The notes below the pieces were generated by a model that saw nothing but the letters and a program-made list of their open reading frames with translations, was not told the origin of the DNA and ran no database searches. Both the position numbers and the translations under genes were made by a program. Below are positions 42,119-50,727 of a DNA stretch of 64,000 nucleotides, in pieces. Numbering within the stretch: the first letter of the stretch is position 1; each line of letters starts with the position of its first letter. Source of the stretch: CAVTWH01 sp963850915 (GTDB taxonomy: Bacteria > Actinomycetota > Actinomycetes > Mycobacteriales > Micromonosporaceae); contig CAWKND010000004.1 in the NCBI GenBank assembly GCA_963850915.1, forward strand, positions 992,001 through 1,056,000. The letters are read 5' to 3'.

Positions 42119-42342
42119 GAATCCTCCTCATTTTTGTGAGCGCGACGGCACTGTGCGTAGTCGCGCTGGGCAAGGGGGACTCTAGCGATCCCGGCTATCG
42201 GAATCAATGAATGTCGATGTCTGGATGTAATTGGGTACGGACTCCGTGGAGTCGCGGTGGAGCAACGATTGTGGGCACGCCAGATCCACCCGAGAGCCGG
42301 GTCTACCGGAGAGCCGGGTCCACAAGCGACAGACGCGCGGCC

Positions 42343-43554
42343 TCAGCAGCCGGTGGCGTGGCGGCGCAGTTCCCGCCGGGCCAGCGATGCCTTGTGTACC
42401 TCGTCCGGACCGTCGGCCAGGCGCAGCGTGCGGGCCTGCGCCCAGAGCGCGGCCAGCGGAGTGTCCTGGGATACGCCGGCCGCGCCGAACGTCTGGATGG
42501 CGCGGTCGATGACGGCCAGCGCGACGGCCGGTGTGACGATCTTGATCGCCTGGATCTCGGTGTGCGCGCCCCGGTTGCCGACCGTGTCCATCAGCCAGGC
42601 CGTCTTGAGTACCAGCAGCCGGGCCTGTTCGATCTCCACCCGGGACTGGGCGATCCAGTCCTGTACCACGCCCTGCTCGGCCAGCGGCTTGCCGAACGCC
42701 ACCCGTTCGTTTGCCCGGACGCACATCAACTCCAGCGCGCGCTCGGCCATCCCGATCAGGCGCATGCAGTGGTGGATGCGGCCGGGGCCGAGGCGGGCCT
42801 GGGCCATCGCGAAGCCCTCGCCCGCGCTGCCCAGGATGTTGGTCGCGGGTACCCGGACGGCGTCGAACTCGATCTCGGCGTGGCCACCGTGCGGACCGTC
42901 GTCGTACCCGAAGACGCGCATGCCCCGCTTGACGTGCACACCGGGCGTGTCCCGGGGTACCAGGATCATGCTCTGCTGCTGGTGCCGTGACGCGTCCGGA
43001 TCGGTCTTGCCCATCACGATGAGCAGCTCGCAGCGGGGTGCCATCGCGCCGGACGACCACCACTTGCGCCCGGTGATCACGTAGTCGTCGCCGTCGGCCG
43101 CGATCCGGGTCTCGATGTTGCTCGCGTCGGACGAGGCGACGGCCGGCTCGGTCATGCAGAACGCCGAGCGGATCTGCCCTTCCAGCAACGGTTTCAGCCA
43201 CCGGTCCCGCTGTTCAGGCGTGCCGTACTGGCTGAGCAGCTCCATGTTGCCGGTATCCGGCGCGGCACAGTTGAACGCCTCCGGCGCCAGGTGCGGGCTG
43301 CGCCCGGTCAGCTCGGCGAGCGGGGCGTACTGCAGGTTGGTCAGGCCGGCGCCGTGCTCGCCGGGGAGGAACAGGTTCCACAGGCCGCGTTCCCGGGCGG
43401 CGGCTTTCAACTCGTCGATCACCGGCGGGCGGTCCCAGCCGGACGCCTCCTCCTGCGCGGCGAAGACCGGCTCGGCCGGGTAGACCTTCTCCGTCAGGAA
43501 AGCGGTGACCTCAGCGATCAGTTCGCGGGTACGCGCGTCGTACTCGAACTCCAT
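42343..43554 (-). CDS. Acyl-CoA dehydrogenase family protein (ACAD11-like)
   Basis: 403 residues. The family pattern is complete: RSAFCMTEPAVASSDASNIE (flavin/substrate loop), DDYVITGRKWWSSGAMAPRC, NILGSAGEGFAMAQARLGPG, ERVAFGKPLAEQGVVQDWIA and the end DGPDEVHKASLARRELRRH. The WWSSGA and RHxxCMRLIG segments are typical of the ACAD10/11 subgroup. It is encoded 3 bases after a kinase-fold (APH) gene, the same pairing that is fused in mammalian ACAD11, which processes phosphorylated 4-hydroxyacyl-CoA. It is FAD-dependent and soluble. Confidence 0.92.
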   Translation of the reverse strand: MEFEYDARTRELIAEVTAFLTEKVYPAEPVFAAQEEASGWDRPPVIDELKAAARERGLWNLFLPGEHGAGLTNLQYAPLAELTGRSPHLAPEAFNCAAPDTGNMELLSQYGTPEQRDRWLKPLLEGQIRSAFCMTEPAVASSDASNIETRIAADGDDYVITGRKWWSSGAMAPRCELLIVMGKTDPDASRHQQQSMILVPRDTPGVHVKRGMRVFGYDDGPHGGHAEIEFDAVRVPATNILGSAGEGFAMAQARLGPGRIHHCMRLIGMAERALELMCVRANERVAFGKPLAEQGVVQDWIAQSRVEIEQARLLVLKTAWLMDTVGNRGAHTEIQAIKIVTPAVALAVIDRAIQTFGAAGVSQDTPLAALWAQARTLRLADGPDEVHKASLARRELRRHATGC

Positions 43555-43557
43555 TGT

Positions 43558-44655
43558 TCAGCCCGCCTTCTCGGTGACGGACAGGCCGTGGGCCACGAGC
43601 GGGGGGACCAGGTCACCCATCCGGTCGAAGCCGGCGCCCACGGTCTGACCCAGGGTGTACCGGTAGTGGATGCCCTCGCAGATCACCGCGAGCTTGTAGC
43701 AGCCGAGCCCGACGTACCAGCCCAGCTCGTCGAAGTCGGCGCCGTAGCGGTTGACCAGTTCGGCGCCGCTCGGGAAGCCGGCCGCCTCGCCCAACCCGTC
43801 AGCCACCGGATTGTCCGGCCGGCCGGTTGCTCCGTCCGGGGGGCCGCCGCGCCGACCGCCGAGCGCGTCCCAGTAGGTCAGCAGCAGCCCGAGGTCGGCC
43901 AGTGGATCGCCGAGGGTGGCCATCTCCCAGTCGAGTACCGCGGCTACGGCTCCGGTCGCCGGATCGATGATCAGGTTGTCCAGCCGGAAATCGCCGTGCA
44001 CGATGCCGGCCGCGCGCTGGGCCGGCACGCTGGCCAGCAGCCGGTCGCGCAGCTCGTCGATGCCGGGCAGTTCGCGGCTGCGGGACGAGTCCAGCTGCTT
44101 GGCCCAGCGCTTGACCTGGCGGGCCAGGAAGCCGTCCGGCCGGCCGAAGTCGCCGAGCCCGATCGCCGCCGGGTCGACGTCGTGCAGGTCGCGCAGCGTA
44201 TCGATCATGGCGAAGGCCATCGCCCGGCGCTCCCCGTCGGTGAGCGCATCCGTCTGCCGGCGGCTGCGGTACACGGTGCCCGGGATGTCGGCCATCAGGT
44301 AGAACGGTGCGCCGAGGATCGCCGGGTCGGCGCAGAGTGCGAGCGCGGCGGGGACCGGTACGACCGAGGGGGTGAGCGCCGAGATCACCCGGTACTCCCG
44401 GGTCATGTCGTGGGCGGTGGCCAGCACGTGCCCGAGTGGCGGCCGGCGCAGCACCACAGTGTCGTTGCCGTGGCGTACCCGGTAGGTCAGGTTGGATTTT
44501 CCGCCGGCGATCAGCTCGCCGGTCAGCGACTCCCCGTCCGCCCGCGCCCCGAATAACGCCGGCACCGGGTTGGCGGCCAGCCAATCGGCCAGCCGGCGCA
44601 GGTCCAGGCCGGGCGGGTCGGTGGCCGGCCCGGCAGGGGCTGACTGCGCTGTCAT
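43558..44655 (-). CDS. Aminoglycoside-phosphotransferase-fold kinase (ACAD11 N-domain-like)
   Basis: 365 residues from the ATG complementary to 44653-44655. Kinase motifs: GGKSNLTYRVRHGNDTVVLR (nucleotide-binding loop and Lys-strand), catalytic loop GIVHGDFRLDNLIIDPATGA and metal-binding AAVLDWEMATLGDPLADLGL. GKSNLTY and WEMATLGDP are characteristic of the ACAD10/11-type phosphotransferases, not of antibiotic-resistance enzymes. It likely phosphorylates the hydroxyl of a hydroxyacyl-CoA for the dehydrogenase immediately downstream. A longer start at 44736 is possible. Confidence 0.9.
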   Translation of the reverse strand: MTAQSAPAGPATDPPGLDLRRLADWLAANPVPALFGARADGESLTGELIAGGKSNLTYRVRHGNDTVVLRRPPLGHVLATAHDMTREYRVISALTPSVVPVPAALALCADPAILGAPFYLMADIPGTVYRSRRQTDALTDGERRAMAFAMIDTLRDLHDVDPAAIGLGDFGRPDGFLARQVKRWAKQLDSSRSRELPGIDELRDRLLASVPAQRAAGIVHGDFRLDNLIIDPATGAVAAVLDWEMATLGDPLADLGLLLTYWDALGGRRGGPPDGATGRPDNPVADGLGEAAGFPSGAELVNRYGADFDELGWYVGLGCYKLAVICEGIHYRYTLGQTVGAGFDRMGDLVPPLVAHGLSVTEKAG

Positions 44656-44852
44656 CCGCCCAGTCCATGTCGTGTACCCGCCGATGTCAACGAGGTCCGT
44701 CACATCCCCCGTCTTGCCGGGGACATCGGCGTGCAACAGTTCGGTAACGCGTGCCGGGCACTATGTACCGAACGTCGCCTCGCGCCCGGGTGAACATCGT
44801 CTTACCGGATGGCATCCAGCGCGTGCGCCCACTGGATGAGGAGGACCTCACC

Positions 44853-45593
44853 ATGCTGCTGCGCCTTCGGGTACGGCTGCCCGACCGGCCGGGCTCGCTC
44901 GGTCAGGTGGCCCGCACGCTGGGCGTCACCGGTGCCGACATCGTGCAGATGATCGTGCTGGAGCGGGTCGGCGGCCGCGCCGTCGACGACTTCACCGTCA
45001 TCTGGCCGGCAACGGCACCGGTCGACCGGATCCTCGCCGGGCTCGGCGCGATCCCCGGGGTGAGCGTGGAGGGCGTCTGGCGCTCGGTCGGCGCGACGGC
45101 CTTCGGCGGCGCGGACGCGGAGCTGGTCGGCCAGGTCGCGGCGAACGTGGACGACGGGGTGGCGACGCTGGTCGACGCGGTACCCGGGCTGCTCTCCGCC
45201 GACTGGGCAGCGGCGCTGCTGGTACCCGACGACTGGGCGCAGGGCGGTGCGGCCGGGCTGGCCGGGGTACCCGACGCCGGCAACAACGCGCCGACCGTGA
45301 TCTACGCCAGCTGGAAGGCGCCGGTACCGCTGCGCGCGCCGGAAGTGGCTCCGCTGCGCCCGCGCGCCTTCACCGGGCACGGCGGCGTGATGTACGCGGC
45401 CGCCCCGTTCGGCCGGGCCGGGCTGGTGTTCCTGGTGGCCCGGGGTGGCGAGGACGACGCCCCGACCGTACCGGCGTTCCACGTGACCGAGGTGGACCGG
45501 CTCGCGCAGCTGGTACGCGCCAGCGGTCTCGTGCTCGGCGACCGGCTGGACCGGCTGGGCTCCTCCGGGGCAGGTGTGACGCAGGCCATCTGA
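44853..45593 (+). CDS. ACT-domain protein
   Basis: 246 residues from ATG 44853 with an ideal GAGGAGGA ribosome binding site. The N-terminal ACT domain reads LLRLRVRLPDRPGSLGQVAR, TLGVTGADIVQMIVLERVGG and RAVDDFTVIWPATAPVDRIL, where the DRPGSLG turn is the ligand-binding region. The remaining 165 residues (GADAELVGQVAANVDDGVAT onward) show no recognised domain. ACT domains sense small ligands, commonly amino acids. Another ACT gene follows after a 137-base interval containing a large hairpin, suggesting related function. Confidence 0.88.
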   Translation: MLLRLRVRLPDRPGSLGQVARTLGVTGADIVQMIVLERVGGRAVDDFTVIWPATAPVDRILAGLGAIPGVSVEGVWRSVGATAFGGADAELVGQVAANVDDGVATLVDAVPGLLSADWAAALLVPDDWAQGGAAGLAGVPDAGNNAPTVIYASWKAPVPLRAPEVAPLRPRAFTGHGGVMYAAAPFGRAGLVFLVARGGEDDAPTVPAFHVTEVDRLAQLVRASGLVLGDRLDRLGSSGAGVTQAI

Positions 45594-45604
45594 CCTGCGG
45601 ATAT

Positions 45605-45659
45605 CCGGCATACTCAGGTTACCCATCGGAAACTCTGCGGTGGGAACCTGAGTATCCGG
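45605..45659. repeat. Large hairpin between two ACT-domain genes
   Basis: ATACTCAGGTT (45610-45620) and AACCTGAGTAT (45645-45655) pair perfectly. They are extended outward by CCGG/CCGG and inward by CCCATCG/CGGTGGG around loop GAAACTCTG, with bulges. A second weaker stem (GGGTCGC with GCGATCC) follows at about 45659-45681. It could be a terminator, or a leader element for the second ACT gene. Confidence 0.65.
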
Positions 45660-45730
45660 GGGTCGCAGCGCCGCGATCCCGGTTCGGTACCCGCTGGGGG
45701 GCGGGGAGTCGGGGGAAGAGGAGTCACCTC

Positions 45731-46802
45731 ATGGCGCTGTGGCGGGTACGGGCGACCGTGGACGACCGGCCGGGTTTCCTGGCGGTACTGACCGCGAGTC
45801 TCGCTCTTCGCAAGGTCAACATTCTCTCGGTGCAGGTACACGCCACCGAGGCGGGAGTGGTCGACGACTTCCTGGTGGACGCCCCGGACGCGCTGTCCGA
45901 GGCGGAGCTGGTGGCGGCGATCGCCAAGGGCAGGGGGCGCGACCCGTGGGTACGCCGGGCCGACGCGCACGGGCTGGTCGACCTGCCGACCCAGCTGATC
46001 GGGCTGGCCGCCCGGGTGGCCCGCGACCCCGAGGAGCTGGCTGCCGCGCTGGCGCTGCTGCTCGGCGAGGGGGAGAGCGAGCTGTGCCAGATCCGTTGGC
46101 GCCCCGATGACACGCTCACCCGGGCCGGCTTCACGGCCACCACGATGGCCCTGCCCGACCCGGCTGGTGGAACCATCCACCTGCAGCGCGAGGAGCCGCC
46201 GTTCACCCCGGCGGAGTACGCGCGGGCGCACGCACTGGTCGATCTCGCCGCCAGTGTGGCCGCCCACAACAGCCTGCACTGGGAGCTGCTGCTGGCAACC
46301 GGCGCGGAGCTGACCGTACGGGTGGCCGACGAGGCCGACCTGGACGAGGTGCGTCGCGCTGCACGAACGCTGCTCACCCGCCAGCCGGTACCGGCGCTAC
46401 CTGGCCGCCGGCGCGGGGCCCGGCCGGGACCGGCTGACCCGGCTGCTGGCCAACCCGAGCGGGCTGAGCCTGGTGGCGGTGGAGCGTGACGCCGGTGAGG
46501 GTCGGATCGTGGCGCTGGCCAACGTGGTGTGGGACGGGCCGGAGGCCGAGGTCGGGCTGCTCGTGCAGGACGAGTGGCAGCGCCTCGGCCTGGGTACCGC
46601 GCTGCTGCGTCGAGTGGCCAAACTCCTTGCCGCGCAGGGAGTCGAGGCGCTGCACGCACACACGCACGCGGACAACGCCCCGATGATCCGTACCATGCGC
46701 CGGCTCGGTCTGCCGGTCCGGCACCAGACCGACAGCGGCATCGTCACGCTCACCGCTGACGTACGCGCCGACGCTCCCGTGGGAGTACCGGCACCGGCCT
46801 GA
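45731..46802 (+). pseudogene. ACT-ACT-GNAT fusion protein, frameshifted
   Basis: From ATG 45731 an ACT domain is seen in VRATVDDRPGFLAVLTASLA and KVNILSVQVHATEAGVVDDF, with a second divergent region to about residue 170. At ELTVRVADEADLDEVRR a GNAT domain begins. One extra base at about 46358 breaks the frame, and the correct continuation LHERCSPASRYRRYLAAGAG lies in the other frame. That frame then gives AEVGLLVQDEWQRLGLGTAL (acetyl-CoA loop QRLGLG) and ends at 46802. Corrected length is about 356 residues. Fusion of ligand-sensing ACT domains to an acetyltransferase suggests amino-acid-controlled protein acetylation, as in actinobacterial Pat enzymes. Confidence 0.8.
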
Positions 46803-46824
46803 GCGCTCTCGCGTGCGGCGCGGC

Positions 46825-47448
46825 TCAGGCCTCCGCTGCCTGGTATGCCGGGCTGGCGGTCGCCGGCTCCGCGGCGCGCGGCGGCAGCGGGAGGGGCAGT
46901 GCCGGGAGGCCGTCGATGCTCTGGCCGTTGAACTCCTTGGCGGCGCAGTAGTCCTGGAACTCCTCGTCGCTCTTGCGGCCGAAGTGGTCGGCGTGCAGCG
47001 TGCGCTCCCCGACGTAGTCCATGAACGGTACGGCGTAGCCACAGGTGTCGCTGATGATCTCCGCGGTGACCACGATGACCGCCCGCAGCGCCGGCGCGTC
47101 GGCCTCGGCGAACTGCGCCACCAGTTCCTCGAAGCCCGGGCTGTCGCGGTAGACCGGCTCACCCCGGCCGTGGATCCGGACGATGTTGGGCGGGCCGGTG
47201 AAGGCGCACCACATCACCGTGATCCGGCCGTTCTCCCGCAGGTGCGCGATGGTCTCGGCGTGGCTGCCGCCGAAGTCGAGGTAGGCCACCCGGTGCTCGT
47301 CGAGCACGATCAGCGTGCCGGCCCGCCCCTTCGGCGACATGTTGACGTGGCCGTCGCCGGCGAGTGGTGCGGTGGCGACAAAGAACAGCGGCTGCGCCTC
47401 GATGAACGCGCGCAGCCGCTGGGTGATGACTTCGTGACGCTTCCCCAT
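46825..47448 (-). CDS. Pyridoxamine 5'-phosphate oxidase-fold protein
   Basis: 207 residues. The split-barrel flavin-binding pattern is QPLFFVATAPLAGDGHVNMS, PKGRAGTLIVLDEHRVAYLD and GGSHAETIAHLRENGRITVM, followed by CAFTGPPNIVRIHGRGEPVY. The HVNMSPKG motif marks the subgroup often called general stress or FMN-binding proteins. A C-terminal helix region (CGYAVPFMDYVGERTLHADH) and a Pro-rich tail follow. Cytoplasmic, substrate unknown. It lies downstream of the nickel permease on the same strand with a 68-base gap. Confidence 0.9.
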   Translation of the reverse strand: MGKRHEVITQRLRAFIEAQPLFFVATAPLAGDGHVNMSPKGRAGTLIVLDEHRVAYLDFGGSHAETIAHLRENGRITVMWCAFTGPPNIVRIHGRGEPVYRDSPGFEELVAQFAEADAPALRAVIVVTAEIISDTCGYAVPFMDYVGERTLHADHFGRKSDEEFQDYCAAKEFNGQSIDGLPALPLPLPPRAAEPATASPAYQAAEA

Positions 47449-47516
47449 GCAGTCAGGCTAGTCAGCGCCGGGGCTGCTGTACCGCCCCTTCCCACGGGGT
47501 GGCCCGGTGATCTGGC

Positions 47517-48707
47517 CTAATCGACGGTGGCCGGTGGCTCGCTCGGGCGCAGGCCGGCGCTCCACTTCTCCTCGATCCGGCCGAACTTCCACACCGCGAT
47601 GGCCACGACCCAGGTGAGTACGAACAGGCCGACGATGGCGTACCCGACGTAGTTCAGTGGTGCGTTGCCGATCCAGGCCAGCGGGCCGCTCTCGATGTGC
47701 AGCCGGTCGGTGAAGATCGAGATGACCTCGATGAGCCCGATGACCAGCGCCACGGCGACCGAGAGGCCGGTGATGGTGATGTTGTAGAACACCTTGCGTA
47801 CCGGCTTGGAGAAGGCCCAGCCGTAGGCGAAGTTCATGAACGAGCCGTCGATCGTGTCCAGCAGCGACATGCCGGCGGCGAAGAGTACCGGCAGCACCAT
47901 GATGGCGTACCAGGGCAGCGAGAAGGCGGCCGCGCCACCCGCGATGACCAGCAGCGACACCTCGGTTGCCGTGTCGAAGCCGAGCCCGAAGAGCAGGCCG
48001 ACCGGGTACATGTGCCACGGCTTGCGTACCGCCCGGGTGGCCCCGCCGAGGATCCGGTTCATGAAGCCGCGCTTGTTGAGCTGCTCCTCCAACTCGTCCT
48101 CGGCGAAGTGCCCGGTGCGCATCTTCCGGAAGACTTTGAGGATTCCGTTGAGTACCACCAGATTGATGATCGCGATGACCATCAGGAACGCGCCGGAGAC
48201 GGCTGTGCCGATCAGCCCGGTCACCGTGTGCAGCGTGGACGCGTCGTCGCCGACCTGGCTGGCCAGCGCGCGTACGCCCAGGGAGAGCAGGGCGCACAGG
48301 CCGAACACGATGGACGAGTGGCCGAGCGAGAACCAGAAGCCGACGGAGACCGGGCGCTGCCCGTCGCTCATCAACTTGCGGGTGGTGTTGTCGATGGCCG
48401 CGATGTGGTCGGCGTCGAAGGCGTGCCGCATGCCCAGCACGTAGGCGGTGATGCCGAGGCCGGCCGTGAAGAAGATCGTCTTGCCGGTGTCGCTGTCCGT
48501 CCCCAGGTTGTAGTGGTGCGGCGCGACCAGCGCGAAGAGGGTGACGAAGCCGATCACGTGCAGGGCGAGTACGAAGCCGGACATGCCGGCGACCCGGATC
48601 CACTCCTGCCGGGACAGCGGCTGCCGCTTCCCGGCCGCCGGCGCGGTGGGCTCCGCTGTGGACACCTGCGTATCGGGGTCGGTCATGGTCGCGGTCAGTT
48701 CAGCCAC
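47517..48707 (-). CDS. Nickel/cobalt permease, NiCoT (HoxN/NixA) family
   Basis: 396 residues from the GTG complementary to 48705-48707 (GAGAGG ribosome binding site; GTG 48716 or ATG 48686 are alternatives). The NiCoT signature is complete: VLGMRHAFDADHIAAIDNTT, GFWFSLGHSSIVFGLCALLS, YPVGLLFGLGFDTATEVSLL and AAGMSLLDTIDGSFMNFAYG. The His/Asp of RHAFDADHI bind the metal. Eight membrane segments are expected. A Nur-box-like site at 48807-48823 predicts nickel-responsive repression. No urease, hydrogenase or nickel-superoxide dismutase gene is in the window. Confidence 0.95.
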   Translation of the reverse strand: MAELTATMTDPDTQVSTAEPTAPAAGKRQPLSRQEWIRVAGMSGFVLALHVIGFVTLFALVAPHHYNLGTDSDTGKTIFFTAGLGITAYVLGMRHAFDADHIAAIDNTTRKLMSDGQRPVSVGFWFSLGHSSIVFGLCALLSLGVRALASQVGDDASTLHTVTGLIGTAVSGAFLMVIAIINLVVLNGILKVFRKMRTGHFAEDELEEQLNKRGFMNRILGGATRAVRKPWHMYPVGLLFGLGFDTATEVSLLVIAGGAAAFSLPWYAIMVLPVLFAAGMSLLDTIDGSFMNFAYGWAFSKPVRKVFYNITITGLSVAVALVIGLIEVISIFTDRLHIESGPLAWIGNAPLNYVGYAIVGLFVLTWVVAIAVWKFGRIEEKWSAGLRPSEPPATVD

Positions 48708-48806
48708 GGGGACCACCTCTCGTGCGCCGGGATCGTCGGTGCCCCGGGGTTTTCAGCGGCTCGGTCTGCGCTCGGACCGGGTCACTCTAGTTTCACTGAG
48801 TTGCTA

Positions 48807-48823
48807 TTGCCAGTCATTTGCAA
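48807..48823. promoter_or_regulatory. Candidate Nur (nickel-responsive Fur-family) box
   Basis: Read on the minus strand the site is TTGCAA-ATGAC-TGGCAA (plus strand TTGCCAGTCATTTGCAA). It matches the Streptomyces Nur consensus tTGCaa-N5-ttGCAA in all core positions. It lies about 100 bases upstream of the nickel/cobalt permease, in an AT-rich stretch likely to hold its promoter. The rest of 48708-49041 shows no gene. Confidence 0.75.
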
Positions 48824-49041
48824 CTGAGCCAGGTTAACATTTGCGACTCAGTAATTCCGACAGGTGTTCGCATGGTGCCGTCGGAATGCAGCGTGCCACC
48901 CGGGTACGACATCCGCAGGTACCAGATGTAGCGTGGCAACAGGTTGCGGCCCCGCCTTCATGACCTGCTGACCCACTGGCCGGCCCACTGGGACCCGGGC
49001 CGGAGTGGCCGATCTCCGGCGGAGAGCGGCGGGTACGCCGG

Positions 49042-50727
49042 ATGATGGGCGGGCCGAGGCGTTCGGCGGAGCGAGTGGGGGTACGGGTGCGGCCGGTGGA
49101 TCCGCGACTGCTGCGGCTGCCCCGGCTGCGCGGGTACCTGATCGCGGTGACCGGGTCGGCCGTACTCACCGCTGTGCTGATCATCGCTCAGGCCACCGCG
49201 CTGGCCCGGCTCATCTCGACGGCGGTCACCGGGCGGCTGGACCGGCCGGCACTCGCTGTCGCACTTGCCGTCTTCGCCGCCAGAGCCTTGCAGCACTGGG
49301 CATTCGGGCTGTTCGCCGCGAGTACCGTCGCCGGGGCCAAGGAGGAGCTGCGCGGCGAACTGCTGGCCGCCACCGCGTCCCGAGGCCCCGAATGGCTCGC
49401 CGGCCAGCGCGCCGGCTCGGTAGCCACGCTGGTCGGGCGGGGTGTGGACGGCCTGGACGGTTACCTGGTCGGGTACCTGCCGCAGCTGCTACTCGGCGTG
49501 ACCGTGCCGGTGGCCGTACTCCTCCGGATCGCCCTGGCCGACCCCGAATCGGCGCTGGTCGTACTGATCACCCTGCCGTTGATTCCGATCTTCGCGATCC
49601 TGGTCGGCTGGCAGACGAAGGTGCGCACCGACCGGCAGTGGCGGCTGCTCTCCGGGCTCGGTGGGCACTTCCTCGACATGCTCGCCGGGCTGCCGACGCT
49701 GCGCTCGTTCGGCCGGGTCGGCGCCCAGGTGGCGGTGGTCCGCGGGATGGCCGAGAAGTACCGGTCGGCGACCATGGCCACGCTGCGGGTGGCCTTCCTC
49801 TCCGCGCTCGTGCTGGAGCTGATCGCGTCGATCTCGGTGGCGCTGGTGGCCGTACCGATCGGGCTGCGGCTGCTGGACGGCTCGTTGACCCTGCCGGTCG
49901 CGCTGCTGGTGCTGTTGCTGGCGCCGGAGGCGTACCTGCCGCTGCGCACCGCCGGCGCCCGGTTCCACGCCAGCCAGGAGGGCCTGGCCGCGCTGGCCGA
50001 CGCCTTCGAGGTGCTGGACGCGCCCGCCCCTGTCGCTGGTGCTGTTGCGGCGCAGCGGGTACCGGATCCCGGGGTCGAGGAGATCGTCTTCGAGCGGGTC
50101 AGCGTGCGGGGACTGCGCGAGGTCAGTTTCACGCTGCGGCCGGCGGAGCGGGCCGGGCTGATCGGGCCGAGCGGCGCGGGCAAGAGCACGATCCTGGGGG
50201 TACTCCTGGGCTTCGTGCCCGTGGAGTCGGGTCGGGTACTCGTCGGCGGACTGGATCTGTCCACTGTGGACCTGGATGCCTGGCGGGCACTGCTCGCGTG
50301 GGTACCCCAGCGGCCACACCTGTTCGCCGACACGGTGGCCGCGAACATCGCCCTCGGGGTACCCGACGCCGACCGGGCTGCGATCGACCGGGCCGCGGCG
50401 GCGGCGCACGCGGACGGCTTCGTGAACGCGCTGCCGGACGGGTACGCCACCCGGCTCGGCGAGGGGGGTACCGGCCTGTCCACCGGGCAGCGGCAGCGGC
50501 TGGCCCTGGCCCGCGCGTTCCTGCGCGAGCAGGCCCGGCTGGTACTGCTGGACGAGCCGACCGCCGGCCTCGACGGAGCCAGTGAGGCCGCCGTACTGGC
50601 TGCCAGTGCGGAGCTGGTGGCGGCCCGGGGCGGGCTGATCGTGGCGCACCGGCCGGCGCTGCTGGCCAGCGTGGACCGGGTACTACGGGTACACGACGGT
50701 ACGGTCAGCGAGGTGGTCCGGGCGTGA
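49042..50727 (+). CDS. cydD: Thiol reductant ABC exporter subunit CydD
   Basis: 561 residues (start could be one of several codons between 49042 and 49087). The exporter membrane domain contains VLIIAQATALARLISTAVTG and the CydD-type SGLGGHFLDMLAGLPTLRSF. The ATPase has Walker A GLIGPSGAGKSTILGVLLGF, Q-loop WVPQRPHLFADTVAANIALG, signature GTGLSTGQRQRLALARAFLR and Walker B ARLVLLDEPTAGLDGASEAA. CydDC exports cysteine and glutathione-type reductants or supplies haem for cytochrome bd assembly. It overlaps cydC by 4 bases. cydAB is not adjacent: a nickel permease lies upstream. Confidence 0.93.
   Translation: MMGGPRRSAERVGVRVRPVDPRLLRLPRLRGYLIAVTGSAVLTAVLIIAQATALARLISTAVTGRLDRPALAVALAVFAARALQHWAFGLFAASTVAGAKEELRGELLAATASRGPEWLAGQRAGSVATLVGRGVDGLDGYLVGYLPQLLLGVTVPVAVLLRIALADPESALVVLITLPLIPIFAILVGWQTKVRTDRQWRLLSGLGGHFLDMLAGLPTLRSFGRVGAQVAVVRGMAEKYRSATMATLRVAFLSALVLELIASISVALVAVPIGLRLLDGSLTLPVALLVLLLAPEAYLPLRTAGARFHASQEGLAALADAFEVLDAPAPVAGAVAAQRVPDPGVEEIVFERVSVRGLREVSFTLRPAERAGLIGPSGAGKSTILGVLLGFVPVESGRVLVGGLDLSTVDLDAWRALLAWVPQRPHLFADTVAANIALGVPDADRAAIDRAAAAAHADGFVNALPDGYATRLGEGGTGLSTGQRQRLALARAFLREQARLVLLDEPTAGLDGASEAAVLAASAELVAARGGLIVAHRPALLASVDRVLRVHDGTVSEVVRA

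Noticed and set aside
43558..44655. Aminoglycoside resistance gene
   Set aside because: The APH fold is shared, but GKSNLTY and WEMATLGDP motifs and the adjacent ACAD gene place it in the ACAD10/11 kinase group.
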